This document shows, piece by piece, positions 1-8,347 of a stretch of DNA of 64,000 bases (positions are counted from its first letter, which is position 1; every line of letters begins with the position of its first letter). Position numbers and translations under genes: made by a program. Location of the stretch: assembly GCF_002813445.1 (NCBI RefSeq), contig NZ_PHHD01000001.1:6728798-6792797 (forward strand). Direction: 5' to 3'. Below the pieces are notes generated by a model. The model had not been told where the DNA came from and searched no databases. It saw only the letters and a program-made list of their open reading frames with translations. Source of the stretch: Pseudomonas tolaasii NCPPB 2192 (lineage in GTDB: Bacteria; Pseudomonadota; Gammaproteobacteria; Pseudomonadales; Pseudomonadaceae).

Positions 1-458
1 TGAAGATTCTGTCCGCGATCCTGGCCTGTAACGCTATCACGGTGATGTTGCTGCAATACCAGATCGGCCGGTTCCTCAAGCGCGAACAATTGCGCTACTG
101 GATGCTGCTGGGCACCGCGTTGTTCGTGTGCGGGCTGATCGGTTTCAGCCAGGCCGACGGTTTGCTGTCGTGGTGCGTGGCGATGTTCGTGTTCACCCTG
201 GGCGAAATGATCATCTTCCCCTCGGAGTTCCTGTTCATCGACACCCTCGCCCCCGAATCGCTGCGCGGCAGTTACTACGGCGCGCAGAACCTGGCCGCCT
301 TTGGCGGGGCGTTGAGCCCGGTGATTTGTGGTTATCTGTTGATCAATGCCGCGCCGACAGCGATGTTCTTTGCGTTGAGCGCGCTCACGGCGGTGGGCGG
401 CACGTTGTGTTTTCTGGCCGGGCGGCGGGTAGCTGCAAACCCTGCGCCGCACATCTAA
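1..458 (+). CDS. MFS transporter, C-terminal part (5' end outside window)
   Basis: The reading frame is open from base 3 and ends at a TAA at 456-458, so only about the last 150 residues are present. The visible part has several hydrophobic helices separated by short basic loops, including a cytoplasmic loop with FLKREQLRYW and a helix ending in GEMIIFPSEF. The region SLRGSYYGAQNLAAFGGALSP resembles the second half of drug/H+ antiporters of the MdtH type. It would be an inner-membrane efflux protein. The substrate cannot be read from this fragment. A REPIN repeat begins directly after the stop codon. Confidence 0.75.
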   Translation, partial: KILSAILACNAITVMLLQYQIGRFLKREQLRYWMLLGTALFVCGLIGFSQADGLLSWCVAMFVFTLGEMIIFPSEFLFIDTLAPESLRGSYYGAQNLAAFGGALSPVICGYLLINAAPTAMFFALSALTAVGGTLCFLAGRRVAANPAPHI

Positions 459-548
459 TGTGGGAGCTGGCTTGCCTGCGATAGCCTTGGCACATTCAGC
501 ATTGCAGCTGTCTGACCCACCGCGATCGCAGGCAAGCCAGCTCCCACA
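459..548. repeat. REPIN, family A copy 1
   Basis: The left arm TGTGGGAGCTGGCTTGCC is followed by TGCGAT. About 40 variable bases later the exact inverted arm GGCAAGCCAGCTCCCACA appears. The same arms recur at least fourteen more times in this window, always between genes or at gene ends. This is the doublet organisation of Pseudomonas REPINs, which are mobilised in trans by RAYT proteins. No RAYT gene is in the window. Confidence 0.9.
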
Positions 549-614
549 CGTTTGCGCTCCATTCGGGCGAATATTTGCGTACTATCCGGCTATTCATCTC
601 ACGGACCCGAGCCC

Positions 615-1562
615 ATGAAATTCGACACGGCCTACAGCCTGAGTCTCGATGACAAGTTGTCGATCTACGACGTACGAGACCTGAATTTCGACGAAACCGC
701 CGATTTCGACTCCGACAAGGACAGCTTCCTCTGCCCCAACGACGCCTGCCGCGCCGCGTTCGATACCGGCAATACGCTGAGCACTTTCAACGCGAAAAAC
801 GTCAACTACCTGCGCACGCCCCACTTCAAGAACAAAACCGGCACCCGCCATATCGACGGCTGCCGCTATGCCAGCCCCCATAAAACCGCGACCGGTGAGC
901 GTGACGACGAGCGCGAGGAAAATTTCCCATCGGAATTTGTACTGACACGGCGTCAGTATGAGCGCAAAAAAAACGCGGCCAGTACTGCGGAGTCTACCCC
1001 ACAGGGTCCAGCGAAAACGCCGTCAAATCGCGTCGCCTCTTCCCACAGCGCCAGCGACACCACCCCGGACAAAACCAGCGTGTTTGCCCATCCGGTGGAG
1101 TGCTACGTGTCCAACATCGACGACAAGGACAAGCTCAAGCGCATGCCGTTGAAGATCGGCGATCACACGGCCACCTACTGGACGTTTTTCAAGAAGATCG
1201 AATACCTGCAAGACAACAAGGGCCTGATCTACTGGGGCAAGATCAAAGCGATCAAAGACTACACCGCGAGCTTTCGCATCGACTTCGAAAAAAAGGTGTG
1301 GCTCGACAAGAAGCCTTACTCGGTCAACGTCTACCTGAGTAAAAAGCTCATTGAGAACTACCGTAAACGCACGGCGTTTCTGGAGCAGATCAAGGCGGCA
1401 GTGGACAGTGAAAAGACGCTGTATTGCTTCTTCTACGGGGTGACGCCGGAACTGAAACAGGTGCCGAGCAAGAAGCATCCCGAGCAGACGTTTGGAGTAT
1501 TCAGCGCCAATATCGAGAACCTGGACCATCTGATTATTCGTGAGGCGCCGGGGGTGGAATAA
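615..1562 (+). CDS. Hypothetical protein with CoiA-like N-terminal zinc-finger pattern
   Basis: A 315-residue soluble protein. I start it at the ATG at 615, because the upstream TTG at 552 lies beside the REPIN and adds residues with no family look. Residues about 35-85 contain FLCPNDACRAAF, then TPHFKNKTGTRH and a further Cys (DGCRYA). This Cys-x4-Cys ... HF ... H/C order resembles the CoiA-like N-terminal zinc-binding region, seen in many accessory nucleases and defence proteins. The middle (about 110-165) is low-complexity and charged. The C-terminal half is a basic mixed alpha/beta region with no motif I recognise. No catalytic nuclease motif is visible, so function is unknown. Confidence 0.6.
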   Translation: MKFDTAYSLSLDDKLSIYDVRDLNFDETADFDSDKDSFLCPNDACRAAFDTGNTLSTFNAKNVNYLRTPHFKNKTGTRHIDGCRYASPHKTATGERDDEREENFPSEFVLTRRQYERKKNAASTAESTPQGPAKTPSNRVASSHSASDTTPDKTSVFAHPVECYVSNIDDKDKLKRMPLKIGDHTATYWTFFKKIEYLQDNKGLIYWGKIKAIKDYTASFRIDFEKKVWLDKKPYSVNVYLSKKLIENYRKRTAFLEQIKAAVDSEKTLYCFFYGVTPELKQVPSKKHPEQTFGVFSANIENLDHLIIREAPGVE

Positions 1563-1601
1563 GGGGTCGCCAGACACCCAGTTGATGAACGGTCAAAACA
1601 A

Positions 1602-1617
1602 CTGTACAAAAACACAG
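1602..1617 (+). promoter_or_regulatory. LexA (SOS) box
   Basis: CTGTACAAAAACACAG is a perfect CTGT-N8-ACAG LexA site. It lies 39 bases before the start of the XRE gene and abuts a possible -10 (TATAGT, 1618-1623). A repressor bound here would block that promoter. Confidence 0.75.
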
Positions 1618-1656
1618 TATAGTTTTGCTTCCCTCGTCGAATCCTGGAGAAACCCC

Positions 1657-2037
1657 ATGTCCTCCCTGGCAATGAGCTCTTTCGTAGAACGGCAGATCGT
1701 CCTGCATCAATTCACCGCCAAACACAGCGTCCAGGCCCGCGCGATGCTGGGTTGGAGCCATGAAGACCTGGCCCGCCAGGCAGGCGTGACGGTGGAAGCG
1801 GTTCAGCGTTTTGAAAGTAATGCCGACGTGGCAGACGAAACCCGTTTAACCCTGGCGTTTCGCCTGGAGGCTGAAGGGCTGGTGTTTTTCCCGGGGTTTG
1901 CGCCGGGGTGGGGCATGAGTGTGCGCAGGTTTGATACCTCCCCGCCAGAACCCGCCGCACAAGGCATCATCTCGCGCCTGATGGGCTCAACAGCGGCAAC
2001 AATTGACTCACCAACGCCTCAGCCGAATGGTGCGTAG
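1657..2037 (+). CDS. XRE-type helix-turn-helix protein, probably SOS-regulated
   Basis: A 126-residue protein. The ATG at 1657 has a GGAGA ribosome site 8 bases upstream. Residues about 25-75 form a Cro/C1-type helix-turn-helix (ARAMLGWSHEDLARQAGVTVEAVQRFE), followed by a segment where an aromatic or ligand pocket often sits. The C-terminus is Pro/Thr-rich. It is expected to bind DNA as a small regulator. A perfect LexA box at 1602-1617 implies induction by DNA damage, which is unusual for a stand-alone XRE protein. Its 3' end overlaps the convergent kinase-like gene by 71 bases. Confidence 0.75.
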   Translation: MSSLAMSSFVERQIVLHQFTAKHSVQARAMLGWSHEDLARQAGVTVEAVQRFESNADVADETRLTLAFRLEAEGLVFFPGFAPGWGMSVRRFDTSPPEPAAQGIISRLMGSTAATIDSPTPQPNGA

Positions 2038-2524
2038 AGTCCAGCCGGATAACCGGACAGGTCAGCGGTTTCAGCCAGCTTTCATGCCGACGCAAGCTAC
2101 GCAGGCTGTGGTTGCCTGCGTCATAACGCGCTGCCCAAGCCAGAAACGCAACGCTGTTTTCATGGCGGCTGCCGCCTTCCAGTATCTGGTCGCCGTAGCG
2201 CTCCACCTCCCGCAATTGCAGGCGGTGCAGGCGTATCGCAGGATCAAGGCGCAGAAACACCACTTGGGTGAATTGCTCGATCATGGCGTCGCCCCAGCCA
2301 CAGAGTGAGCCCGACAGTACCCAGCCGTTATGGCCGGCGCTCTGCTCTTGCAGCAGGCGAATGCGCTCTTCCTTTGGTCGGGCGACGGTGAAAGGGTCTG
2401 GCGTTTGTTGCCAGAAAAAATAGTCGGAATCGAAATAGGCGACGTTCAGACGCTCGGCCAACGCTTTGCCCAAGGTCGTGGTGCCAGCTCCGGCAGCGCC
2501 CAGAATGTGAATTTTGTAAGTCAT
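1967..2524 (-). CDS. Small P-loop ATPase / adenylate-kinase-like protein
   Basis: A 185-residue protein starting MTYKIHILGAAGAGTTTLG, whose Walker A (GAAGAGTTTLG) begins at residue 9. It continues with DSDYFFWQQTPDPF, typical of small nucleotide- or shikimate-kinase-like P-loop proteins that sense a small substrate. A longer frame to 2566 adds 14 residues without family character, so the ATG at 2524 is preferred. The substrate is unknown. The gene lies downstream of the amidase on the same strand with a 41-base gap. Its last 71 bases overlap the convergent XRE gene. Confidence 0.75.
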   Translation of the reverse strand: MTYKIHILGAAGAGTTTLGKALAERLNVAYFDSDYFFWQQTPDPFTVARPKEERIRLLQEQSAGHNGWVLSGSLCGWGDAMIEQFTQVVFLRLDPAIRLHRLQLREVERYGDQILEGGSRHENSVAFLAWAARYDAGNHSLRSLRRHESWLKPLTCPVIRLDSTHHSAEALVSQLLPLLSPSGAR

Positions 2525-2565
2525 GGCCGCTTTCCTGATTCTGTCGCACGACAACCCGTTGCACA

Positions 2566-4065
2566 TTAAGGCATTTCAAGCACTGGCCGAGTCACGGGTT
2601 GTGCTGCTTGCTCGTACCCGTAGGCCACTTCCAGCAAAATTTGTTCGGACCAGCGGGTGCCGTAGAAATAGGCACTAACAGGCAGCCCATCCTCATTCGT
2701 GCCGCAAGGTACGGTGATTCCGGGGTAACCTGCCGCTGCGACGCCAAAGTAACTATAGGTTTCGAAGTCGGAAACCATTACGTCAAGATTGTGCTCATGG
2801 AGGGGTTCATCGATGGAATTGCGAAAGTCCTGGATAAGCGTGCTCCAGGCCGTCTCGCGCAGCTCGGGCGTCAACGTGGAGGCGATGACTTGTTTGAGTA
2901 CCGGTTGGTGATCCGACTCGGTTCCATCGCGATCTTCGTTAAAGCGGAGCAATTCGGATAATGACTTGGCGGGTAACCCGGTGCGTTTGGCCAAATAGGT
3001 ATTCAATTCCTCTTTCACGTCCGCCAGCAGCAGCGCTTTATAACCTGAGGCCTCTGCCAGCCGCAGATCCACCGGCACCAGAACCGCCCCCTGCCCGCGA
3101 AGCACCGTCAACACCTCGGTGAAGCGCGCGCTGTTCACTACCGGTTGTTTTTCTCCGTTCTCGGCAAACGTTTCGGGGTAGCCAATACGCTTGCCTTTCA
3201 GAGCAGCGGGGACAAGCCACGATACATAGTCGACACAAGAGGGAGCGCCCAGGCTATAAGGATCTTGCGCATCACCTCCCGCCAGCGCATTGAGCATCAG
3301 CGCCACGTCATACACCGAGCGGGCCATTGGGCCGGGAGTGTCCTGTCGACGGCTGGCGGGAATGATCCCGTTGCGGTTCAGCAAGCCTACGCTGGGTTTG
3401 AGCCCCACCACGCCATTAAGGGCTGCCGGTACAATAATGGATCCACTGGTTTCAGTGCCCACTGCCACGGGTGCAAACCCCGCTGCAAGCGCCACGGCCG
3501 AGCCGGAGCTTGAGCCGCCAACATCCGCATCGTGCTTGTAGGGGTTAAGCGTTTGCCCGCCACGGCTGCTCCAACCATCAGGATGGTCGCCACCACGAAA
3601 ACCCGCCAACTCGCTCATATTAGTTTTGCCCAGGATGATCGCGCCCTGCTCTATCAAGCGCTGAACGATAGGCGCGTCATTGCCCGCAGAGTCGCCGACA
3701 AGCCCGAAAGCGCCCGCGCTGGTTTGCATGTTTTTCGTTTCAAGCGTGTCTTTGAGTAAAACCGGAATGCCATGCAACGGCCCGCGGACCGCGCCCGCAG
3801 CACGCTCACGGTCGCGTTCAAGAGCCACCTGCAAAGCCTCGGGGTTGAGTTCGATCACAGCATTCAGCTGGGGATTCAACGTGCCGATGCGAGCCAGAAA
3901 AAAATGAATCAGATCCGCTGAGGTTATCCCCCCGGGCCTGGCCAATTGATCGCTCAGTTCGCGAACACTGGCATATTCAGTGCCAGGCGGGACGGGCTTC
4001 GCGCCCGGCACCAAAGCCTGCATCGCCTGCCGAATGATTGAATGCACACCATAACCAATGACCAT
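2566..4065 (-). CDS. Amidase (amidase signature family)
   Basis: A 499-residue enzyme of the GatA/peptide-amidase fold that hydrolyses a carboxamide. The Ser-cisSer-Lys triad is visible: Lys in PVLLKDTLETKN, the cis-Ser in DVGGSSSGSAVALAAG, and the nucleophile in VGTETSGSIIVPA. The ATG at 4065 is chosen because AGGGAGAGG sits 5 bases upstream. An ATG at 4092 would add nine residues. No signal peptide is obvious. The substrate cannot be told from sequence. A truncated relative lies immediately upstream (4165-4908), suggesting an old duplication. The gene is co-directional with the P-loop kinase. Confidence 0.88.
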   Translation of the reverse strand: MVIGYGVHSIIRQAMQALVPGAKPVPPGTEYASVRELSDQLARPGGITSADLIHFFLARIGTLNPQLNAVIELNPEALQVALERDRERAAGAVRGPLHGIPVLLKDTLETKNMQTSAGAFGLVGDSAGNDAPIVQRLIEQGAIILGKTNMSELAGFRGGDHPDGWSSRGGQTLNPYKHDADVGGSSSGSAVALAAGFAPVAVGTETSGSIIVPAALNGVVGLKPSVGLLNRNGIIPASRRQDTPGPMARSVYDVALMLNALAGGDAQDPYSLGAPSCVDYVSWLVPAALKGKRIGYPETFAENGEKQPVVNSARFTEVLTVLRGQGAVLVPVDLRLAEASGYKALLLADVKEELNTYLAKRTGLPAKSLSELLRFNEDRDGTESDHQPVLKQVIASTLTPELRETAWSTLIQDFRNSIDEPLHEHNLDVMVSDFETYSYFGVAAAGYPGITVPCGTNEDGLPVSAYFYGTRWSEQILLEVAYGYEQAAQPVTRPVLEMP

Positions 4066-4164
4066 CGGGCCTCTCCCTGGAGTCTGGAACAACGCAGGAT
4101 CAGGATTGATCCCATACGCCAGTCTAAGAACCCCGCCCGCCGCCGGCTTTCAGCACGCTGCCAT

Positions 4165-4908
4165 TCATTGTGTAAGAGCGTTCAACACACCCTGTAGCGG
4201 TGCACTGGTACGTGCCTTTCGGTAAACCTCCAACAACGTCGGCAATGCATCCCGTGACCACCGCGCGCCATACATCCAGAGTTTCGTACCCTCCTCCAAT
4301 GCTTCACACAGCGAGGGGTAGCCGCTTCTGCACGCATTGTGAAAGGCAACACTGCGACCGTCAGACACCAGAGCATCAAGCCGATGCGTACTGACCAGTT
4401 CATCGATTTCATTGTGTGTTTGAAGGTCGAATTGAAAGGCTTCATCCCCGCGTCTCGCGTTCACCGGCACCAATTGCGCACCGGCGTGGCGAAAAACCTC
4501 CAGGGCGTGGATAAATACCGCCGCATGTTCGACGGTAGTCACTTGATCGCCCCTCACATAGCGCTCGGCGAAACCGATACGCCACTCCGAAAGCGTCTGT
4601 GACTCGGTGAAGGTGGTGTTGTTCAGCACCAAAGGGACTTCCACCATCACCGGTTCGGTGGGCTCGATACCACTCAAGGCAATCAGTGATAGCGCCGGGT
4701 CGCGCACGGTTTTGAGGTGGGGCGCGAGTGCGTTGTAGCCGGGAATGGGCGCAGCGCTCTCGGGCCGATCGGCACCAAAGATGATACTGCATGGGTTTGC
4801 GTGGCTCGCAGCGGTCGCCGGAACCGCCGTATCCCCGGTCAAAAGGTGCGAATGCCCGGAAGCGCAAGGCATGCCCAAATGCCAATATTTCCTACAGGTG
4901 CTGTCCAT
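4165..4908 (-). pseudogene. Amidase remnant (C-terminal domain only)
   Basis: This frame of up to 247 residues matches only the last part of an amidase-signature protein. LDALVSDGRSVAFHNACRSGYPS and WMYGARWSRDALPTLLEVY align with LDVMVSDFETYSYFGVAAAGYPG and YFYGTRWSEQILLEVAYGY of the intact neighbour. The first 70 or so residues hold a fragment like the region upstream of that domain. All three catalytic residues (Lys, cis-Ser, Ser) are missing. It is best read as a decayed duplicate of the adjacent amidase, though a short expressed non-catalytic protein is possible. Confidence 0.65.
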
Positions 4909-5016
4909 CGGAACGCCCCCCCGAAATTAAAATTCGCGGGATCATCGCACTCTCGTCCGACGTTTGTCGCAGGGCGGAAACACCCTGAAAACTCCTTTTT
5001 TCAGGATGGCCTTATT

Positions 5017-6075
5017 TCAGCCCGCAACGTGATCTTTCACACCTTGAGTTTCCACGTCCAGCCACCACGCATGCCCGCGATCGGGCTGGTTCAGGCTGAA
5101 CGCCTGCCCCATCGCCGGGGTGGTAATCGACACATTGCGCTCCCAGGCCAGCGCCATGATGCGGTCGAAGGGTTCGTGCCAGGCGTGAAAGGCCAGATCG
5201 AACGTGCCGTTGTGAATCGGCAGCAACCAGCGCCCCCTGAGGTCGATGTGAGCCTGCAGGGTCTGCTCCGGCTGCATGTGCACATGGGGCCAATCGACGT
5301 TGTAAGCACCTGTTTCCATCAGCGTCAGATCAAATGGGCCGTACTGCTCGCCGATGCGTTTGAAACCGTCGAAATACCCGGTGTCGCCGCTGAAAAAAAT
5401 CCGCCGCCCCGCATCGATCATCACCCAGGAACACCACAACGTCTGGTTGCCGTCGAACAGGCCGCGCCCGGAGAAATGCTGGGCCGGCGTGGCGACAAAG
5501 CGAATGCCATCGACCTCGGTGCCCTGCCACCAGTCCAGCTGGCGCACTTTGCTGGCGTCCACGCCCCATTTGACCAGGGTGTCGCCCACGCCCAAAGGGG
5601 CGAGAAAATAACGCGTCTTGTCGGCCAATTGGACCACGGCGTTACGGTCGAGATGGTCGTAATGGTTGTGGGAAAGAATCACCGCTTCAAGCGCCGGCAA
5701 TTCCTCAAGGCTGATGGGCGGCTGATGAAAACGTTTGGGGCCGGCCCAGCTGAATGGCGAGGCACGTTCGGCGAACACTGGATCGGTGATCCAGAATTTG
5801 CCGCGCATTTTCAGCAGGACGGTGGAATGGCCCAGGCGGAACACGCTGTGATCAGGAGCGGCCATCAGATGCTCGCGGGTCAAAGGTTGTACCGGGATGT
5901 TGCCTACCGGGCGTGTGGTGCGCGGTTTGTTGAACAGCATGTTCCAGAATATGCGCAACGTTTTGCCGAAGCCGCCGTGTTGTACCGGGGCATCGTTGGT
6001 GAAATGTCCCTGGTCCTGTTCGGCAGGCTTGAGCGCCGCAGGTGCCGGGTCGAGGCGGGTTGAGATGGTGGCCAT
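5017..6075 (-). CDS. MBL-fold metallohydrolase, NAPE-PLD/UlaG-like
   Basis: A 352-residue protein. It has the metallo-beta-lactamase core: GHSTVLLKMRGKFWITDPVF (about 82-101), the metal motif SHNHYDHLD (HxHxDH type, about 135), then QHFSGRG, FFSGDTGYFDGF and the late His in LPIHNGTFDLAFH. This order is typical of N-acyl-phosphatidylethanolamine phospholipase D-like hydrolases. They act on phosphodiesters or lactones with two bound metals. No signal peptide is seen. It is divergent from a TetR gene with palindromic operators between them, so it is probably the regulator's target. Confidence 0.85.
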   Translation of the reverse strand: MATISTRLDPAPAALKPAEQDQGHFTNDAPVQHGGFGKTLRIFWNMLFNKPRTTRPVGNIPVQPLTREHLMAAPDHSVFRLGHSTVLLKMRGKFWITDPVFAERASPFSWAGPKRFHQPPISLEELPALEAVILSHNHYDHLDRNAVVQLADKTRYFLAPLGVGDTLVKWGVDASKVRQLDWWQGTEVDGIRFVATPAQHFSGRGLFDGNQTLWCSWVMIDAGRRIFFSGDTGYFDGFKRIGEQYGPFDLTLMETGAYNVDWPHVHMQPEQTLQAHIDLRGRWLLPIHNGTFDLAFHAWHEPFDRIMALAWERNVSITTPAMGQAFSLNQPDRGHAWWLDVETQGVKDHVAG

Positions 6076-6103
6076 TGCAGAGTGACTCCTGGGGTCCGCT
6101 CAT

Positions 6104-6192
6104 GAATTACACGGCGCGCTGAATTACACTGCACAGTGTAGTTTCTAGATTGCAACAAAATCCGGAGCAAGTAAACTACCGAGTGTAATTTA
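6104..6192. promoter_or_regulatory. Divergent operator region between MBL hydrolase and TetR genes
   Basis: TACACTG (6125-6131) and CAGTGTA (6134-6140) form a perfect 7-bp inverted repeat around CA. The half site GAATTACAC also occurs at 6104-6112 and 6121-6129. A third imperfect copy, AAACTAC...GTGTAATTT, spans about 6173-6190, just before the TetR start. Such repeated half sites between a TetR gene and its divergent neighbour are the expected binding sites of that regulator. Confidence 0.65.
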
Positions 6193-6207
6193 CCTTTAGA
6201 GCCCAAC

Positions 6208-6834
6208 ATGACAGCACCTCTGCGCCTCACCGACCGTAAACGCGGAGCCATTGTGGCCGCCGCCATCACCGAGTTTCGGGCCAACGGTTTCGAGGTCACC
6301 AGCATGGACAAAATCGCGGCCACCGCCGGGGTGTCCAAGCGCACGGTGTACAACCACTTTCCCAGCAAGGAAGAGTTGTTCGCAGAAATTCTCCACCAAT
6401 TGTGGGCCAGCAGCGCCGCCCAGCTTGACGTGAGTTACACCCACGAGCTCCCTCTGCGTGACCAATTGCGCGGGTTGCTGGAGGCCAAGATGCAGATGAT
6501 GTCGGACGCCAATTTCCTCGACCTCGCCCGCGTGGCCATCGCCGCCACCATCCATTCGCCGGAACGTGCGCAAGACATGGTCAACCGCCTGAGCAAACGC
6601 GAGGAAGGTTTTACCCAGTGGGTGCGCGCCGCCCAGGAAGACGGGCGATTGTCCTGCACCGACCCGGCGTTCGCCGCCCACCAGATTCAAAGCCTGCTCA
6701 AGGCTTTTGCGTTCTGGCCCCAGATTACCCTGGGGCAACCCACCCTCGACGCCACAGCCCAGGCCGGTGTCATCGAGTCTGCCATCGACTTGTTCCTCGC
6801 CGGTTACGAAGTGCGCACGCCTCTCCCCCAGTAA
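6208..6834 (+). CDS. TetR/AcrR family transcriptional regulator
   Basis: A 208-residue regulator. The N-terminal helix-turn-helix spans about residues 10-60 (AAITEFRANGFEVTSMDKIAATAGVSKRTVYNHFPSKEELF), the classic TetR pattern. The C-terminal helical part is a ligand domain of the AcrR/TetR_C type. It probably represses itself and the divergent MBL-fold hydrolase through the palindromes at 6104-6192. The inducer is unknown. Confidence 0.9.
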   Translation: MTAPLRLTDRKRGAIVAAAITEFRANGFEVTSMDKIAATAGVSKRTVYNHFPSKEELFAEILHQLWASSAAQLDVSYTHELPLRDQLRGLLEAKMQMMSDANFLDLARVAIAATIHSPERAQDMVNRLSKREEGFTQWVRAAQEDGRLSCTDPAFAAHQIQSLLKAFAFWPQITLGQPTLDATAQAGVIESAIDLFLAGYEVRTPLPQ

Positions 6835-7024
6835 AAACCTGTTGCATGCACGACATTCCAGGTCGTTTTTCGCGTATTCGCCCCTCGCACTGCGCAAATG
6901 GCTTGGAAGGACACTGATTATTCCCACGCGAATAACTGACAATATTCACAATTACTATCCGATCAACGGTCTCACCCGCTGACGCACGCTGTCGTACCTG
7001 CAAAAAAGAGCTACTCGGAACACT
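6835..7024. other. Intergenic region before the diguanylate cyclase
   Basis: About 190 bases between the TetR stop and the GGDEF gene. It becomes AT-richer toward 6930-6965, where the cyclase promoter is likely. I see no repeat, terminator or recognisable operator. Confidence 0.4.
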
Positions 7025-8083
7025 ATGGAAAACAGACGAGGCAAAGGGCTTTCATTTGCCAGGCGCATCTACAAGCCAAGGATCATCGGCCTGGGTATCG
7101 GTTGCATCAGTGTCACCGGCGCGCTTTATCCATTGGCGATGCCAACCTGGGTCTGGGCATTTCTGCTGTTTAACGGGTACGCCTGGGCACATGTGGCCTA
7201 CCAGCTCTCCGTCCGCTCGCAGTTTCCCTACCAGGCCGAGCAACGCAACCTGCTCTATGACTCGCTGTTCGGCGGCTTTTGGGCGGCGGCCACACAATTC
7301 ACGCCGCTGACGGCCGTGACCATTCTGTCGATGATGACCATGAACAACGTCGCAGCCGGCGGCAAGCGCCTGTTCCTGCGCGGCGTGCTGGCACAGGCCG
7401 CCGGTGTGGCCGTGGCGTGGGGGTTGTTCGGGATCAAATTCAACCCCAACGTCAGCCTCACTCAGGTCTACACCTGCCTGCCGATGCTGACGCCTTACCC
7501 GATGGCCATCGGCATGGTCTGTTACCAACTGGCGATCAAACTGTCGGAACACAAGCGTGCCCTCAGCGCCTTGAGCCGCATCGACAGCCTGACCGGCCTG
7601 CTCAACCACGGCTCGTGGAAAGACCTGCTCAACCTCAAATTCCACAAATGCCAGCAGCAAGACGGCCAGGCCACGATTGCCTTGATCGATATCGATCACT
7701 TCAAACAGATCAACGACAGCTATGGCCACATCGTCGGCGATGCGGTCCTGCGCCAACTGGCCCAGGAGTTGCGCCACCACCTGCGGGAAAATGACCTGGC
7801 CGGGCGTTATGGCGGCGACGAGTTCTGTGTGATTCTTCCGCAAATGCCCCTGGAAGAAGCCGCGCGAATCATGGAGCAGATGCGCGAAACCTTCAGCAAC
7901 TACCGCAACCCGCATATCCCTGAATTACGCGTAAGCCTGAGCATCGGCCTGGCGGACTTCCAACCGTCCTACAGTGACGCGGCCATGTGGCTCAACGCCG
8001 CGGACCGCGCGCTGTACGCCGCCAAAGACACGGGCCGCAACCGTGTCAACGTGAGCGATTACGTCGTCGCCCACTCCGCCTGA
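7025..8083 (+). CDS. Diguanylate cyclase with MASE2 membrane sensor
   Basis: A 352-residue inner-membrane enzyme that makes cyclic di-GMP from two GTP. Residues about 10-175 are a MASE2-type sensor (basic RRIYKPRIIGLG start and several hydrophobic helices), as in AdrA/DgcC. The GGDEF domain follows (SRIDSLTGLLNHGSW, DIDHFKQINDSYGHIVGD, RYGGDEF). The active-site GGDEF is intact. RxxD (REND) lies five residues before it, so the allosteric inhibitory site is conserved. It sits upstream of a BdlA-like c-di-GMP-related receptor on the same strand, although a 264-base structured leader separates them. Confidence 0.92.
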   Translation: MENRRGKGLSFARRIYKPRIIGLGIGCISVTGALYPLAMPTWVWAFLLFNGYAWAHVAYQLSVRSQFPYQAEQRNLLYDSLFGGFWAAATQFTPLTAVTILSMMTMNNVAAGGKRLFLRGVLAQAAGVAVAWGLFGIKFNPNVSLTQVYTCLPMLTPYPMAIGMVCYQLAIKLSEHKRALSALSRIDSLTGLLNHGSWKDLLNLKFHKCQQQDGQATIALIDIDHFKQINDSYGHIVGDAVLRQLAQELRHHLRENDLAGRYGGDEFCVILPQMPLEEAARIMEQMRETFSNYRNPHIPELRVSLSIGLADFQPSYSDAAMWLNAADRALYAAKDTGRNRVNVSDYVVAHSA

Positions 8084-8233
8084 GTTGTCCGACGACATCT
8101 CGTCTGAAATCTCCGACTGAAACACGCGGGGATAGCATAATGCCGCCATTGGTCGCCCGCTTCGAAAAGGTCCCCTCCGGGGCCGAACTTCTTGCATAAC
8201 GCGCGACTCTCACCCGTTGTTCCACCCTTCCTC

Positions 8234-8291
8234 TGTCAGCACCAGGAAGCTGACAATGAGCACGTCAACCGTAAGGGCCAGCACCTTACGG
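8234..8291 (+). promoter_or_regulatory. Structured leader of the bdlA-like gene (two hairpins)
   Basis: TGTCAGC (8234-8240) and GCTGACA (8249-8255) form a perfect 7-bp stem around the loop ACCAGGAA. CCGTAAGG (8269-8276) and CCTTACGG (8284-8291) form a perfect 8-bp stem around a 7-base loop. The first loop shows a GGA motif of the kind bound by RsmA/CsrA. Its AGGAAG would also be the ribosome site of a 25-codon leader ORF at 8256-8333. GCGCTTTTTAT follows the second stem and could attenuate transcription. The function is inferred only. Confidence 0.4.
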
Positions 8292-8333
8292 GGGCAGGCG
8301 CTTTTTATATGGAAAACCCAGTCGCTTGCTTGA
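8256..8333 (+). CDS. Possible 25-residue leader peptide
   Basis: An ATG at 8256 has AGGAAG six bases upstream, inside a perfect hairpin. It opens a frame reading MSTSTVRASTLRG... that ends at TGA 8331-8333, 14 bases before the chemoreceptor start. It has no recognisable family. The good ribosome site and tight placement make it a candidate regulatory upstream ORF. Chance occurrence is quite possible. Confidence 0.3.
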   Translation: MSTSTVRASTLRGQALFIWKTQSLA

Positions 8334-8347
8334 CCGAGCACCCGAAC

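Noticed and set aside
4717..6063. Long plus-strand frame opposite the MBL hydrolase and amidase remnant
   Set aside because: The MBL gene has clear catalytic motifs on the other strand; this frame has low complexity and no family.
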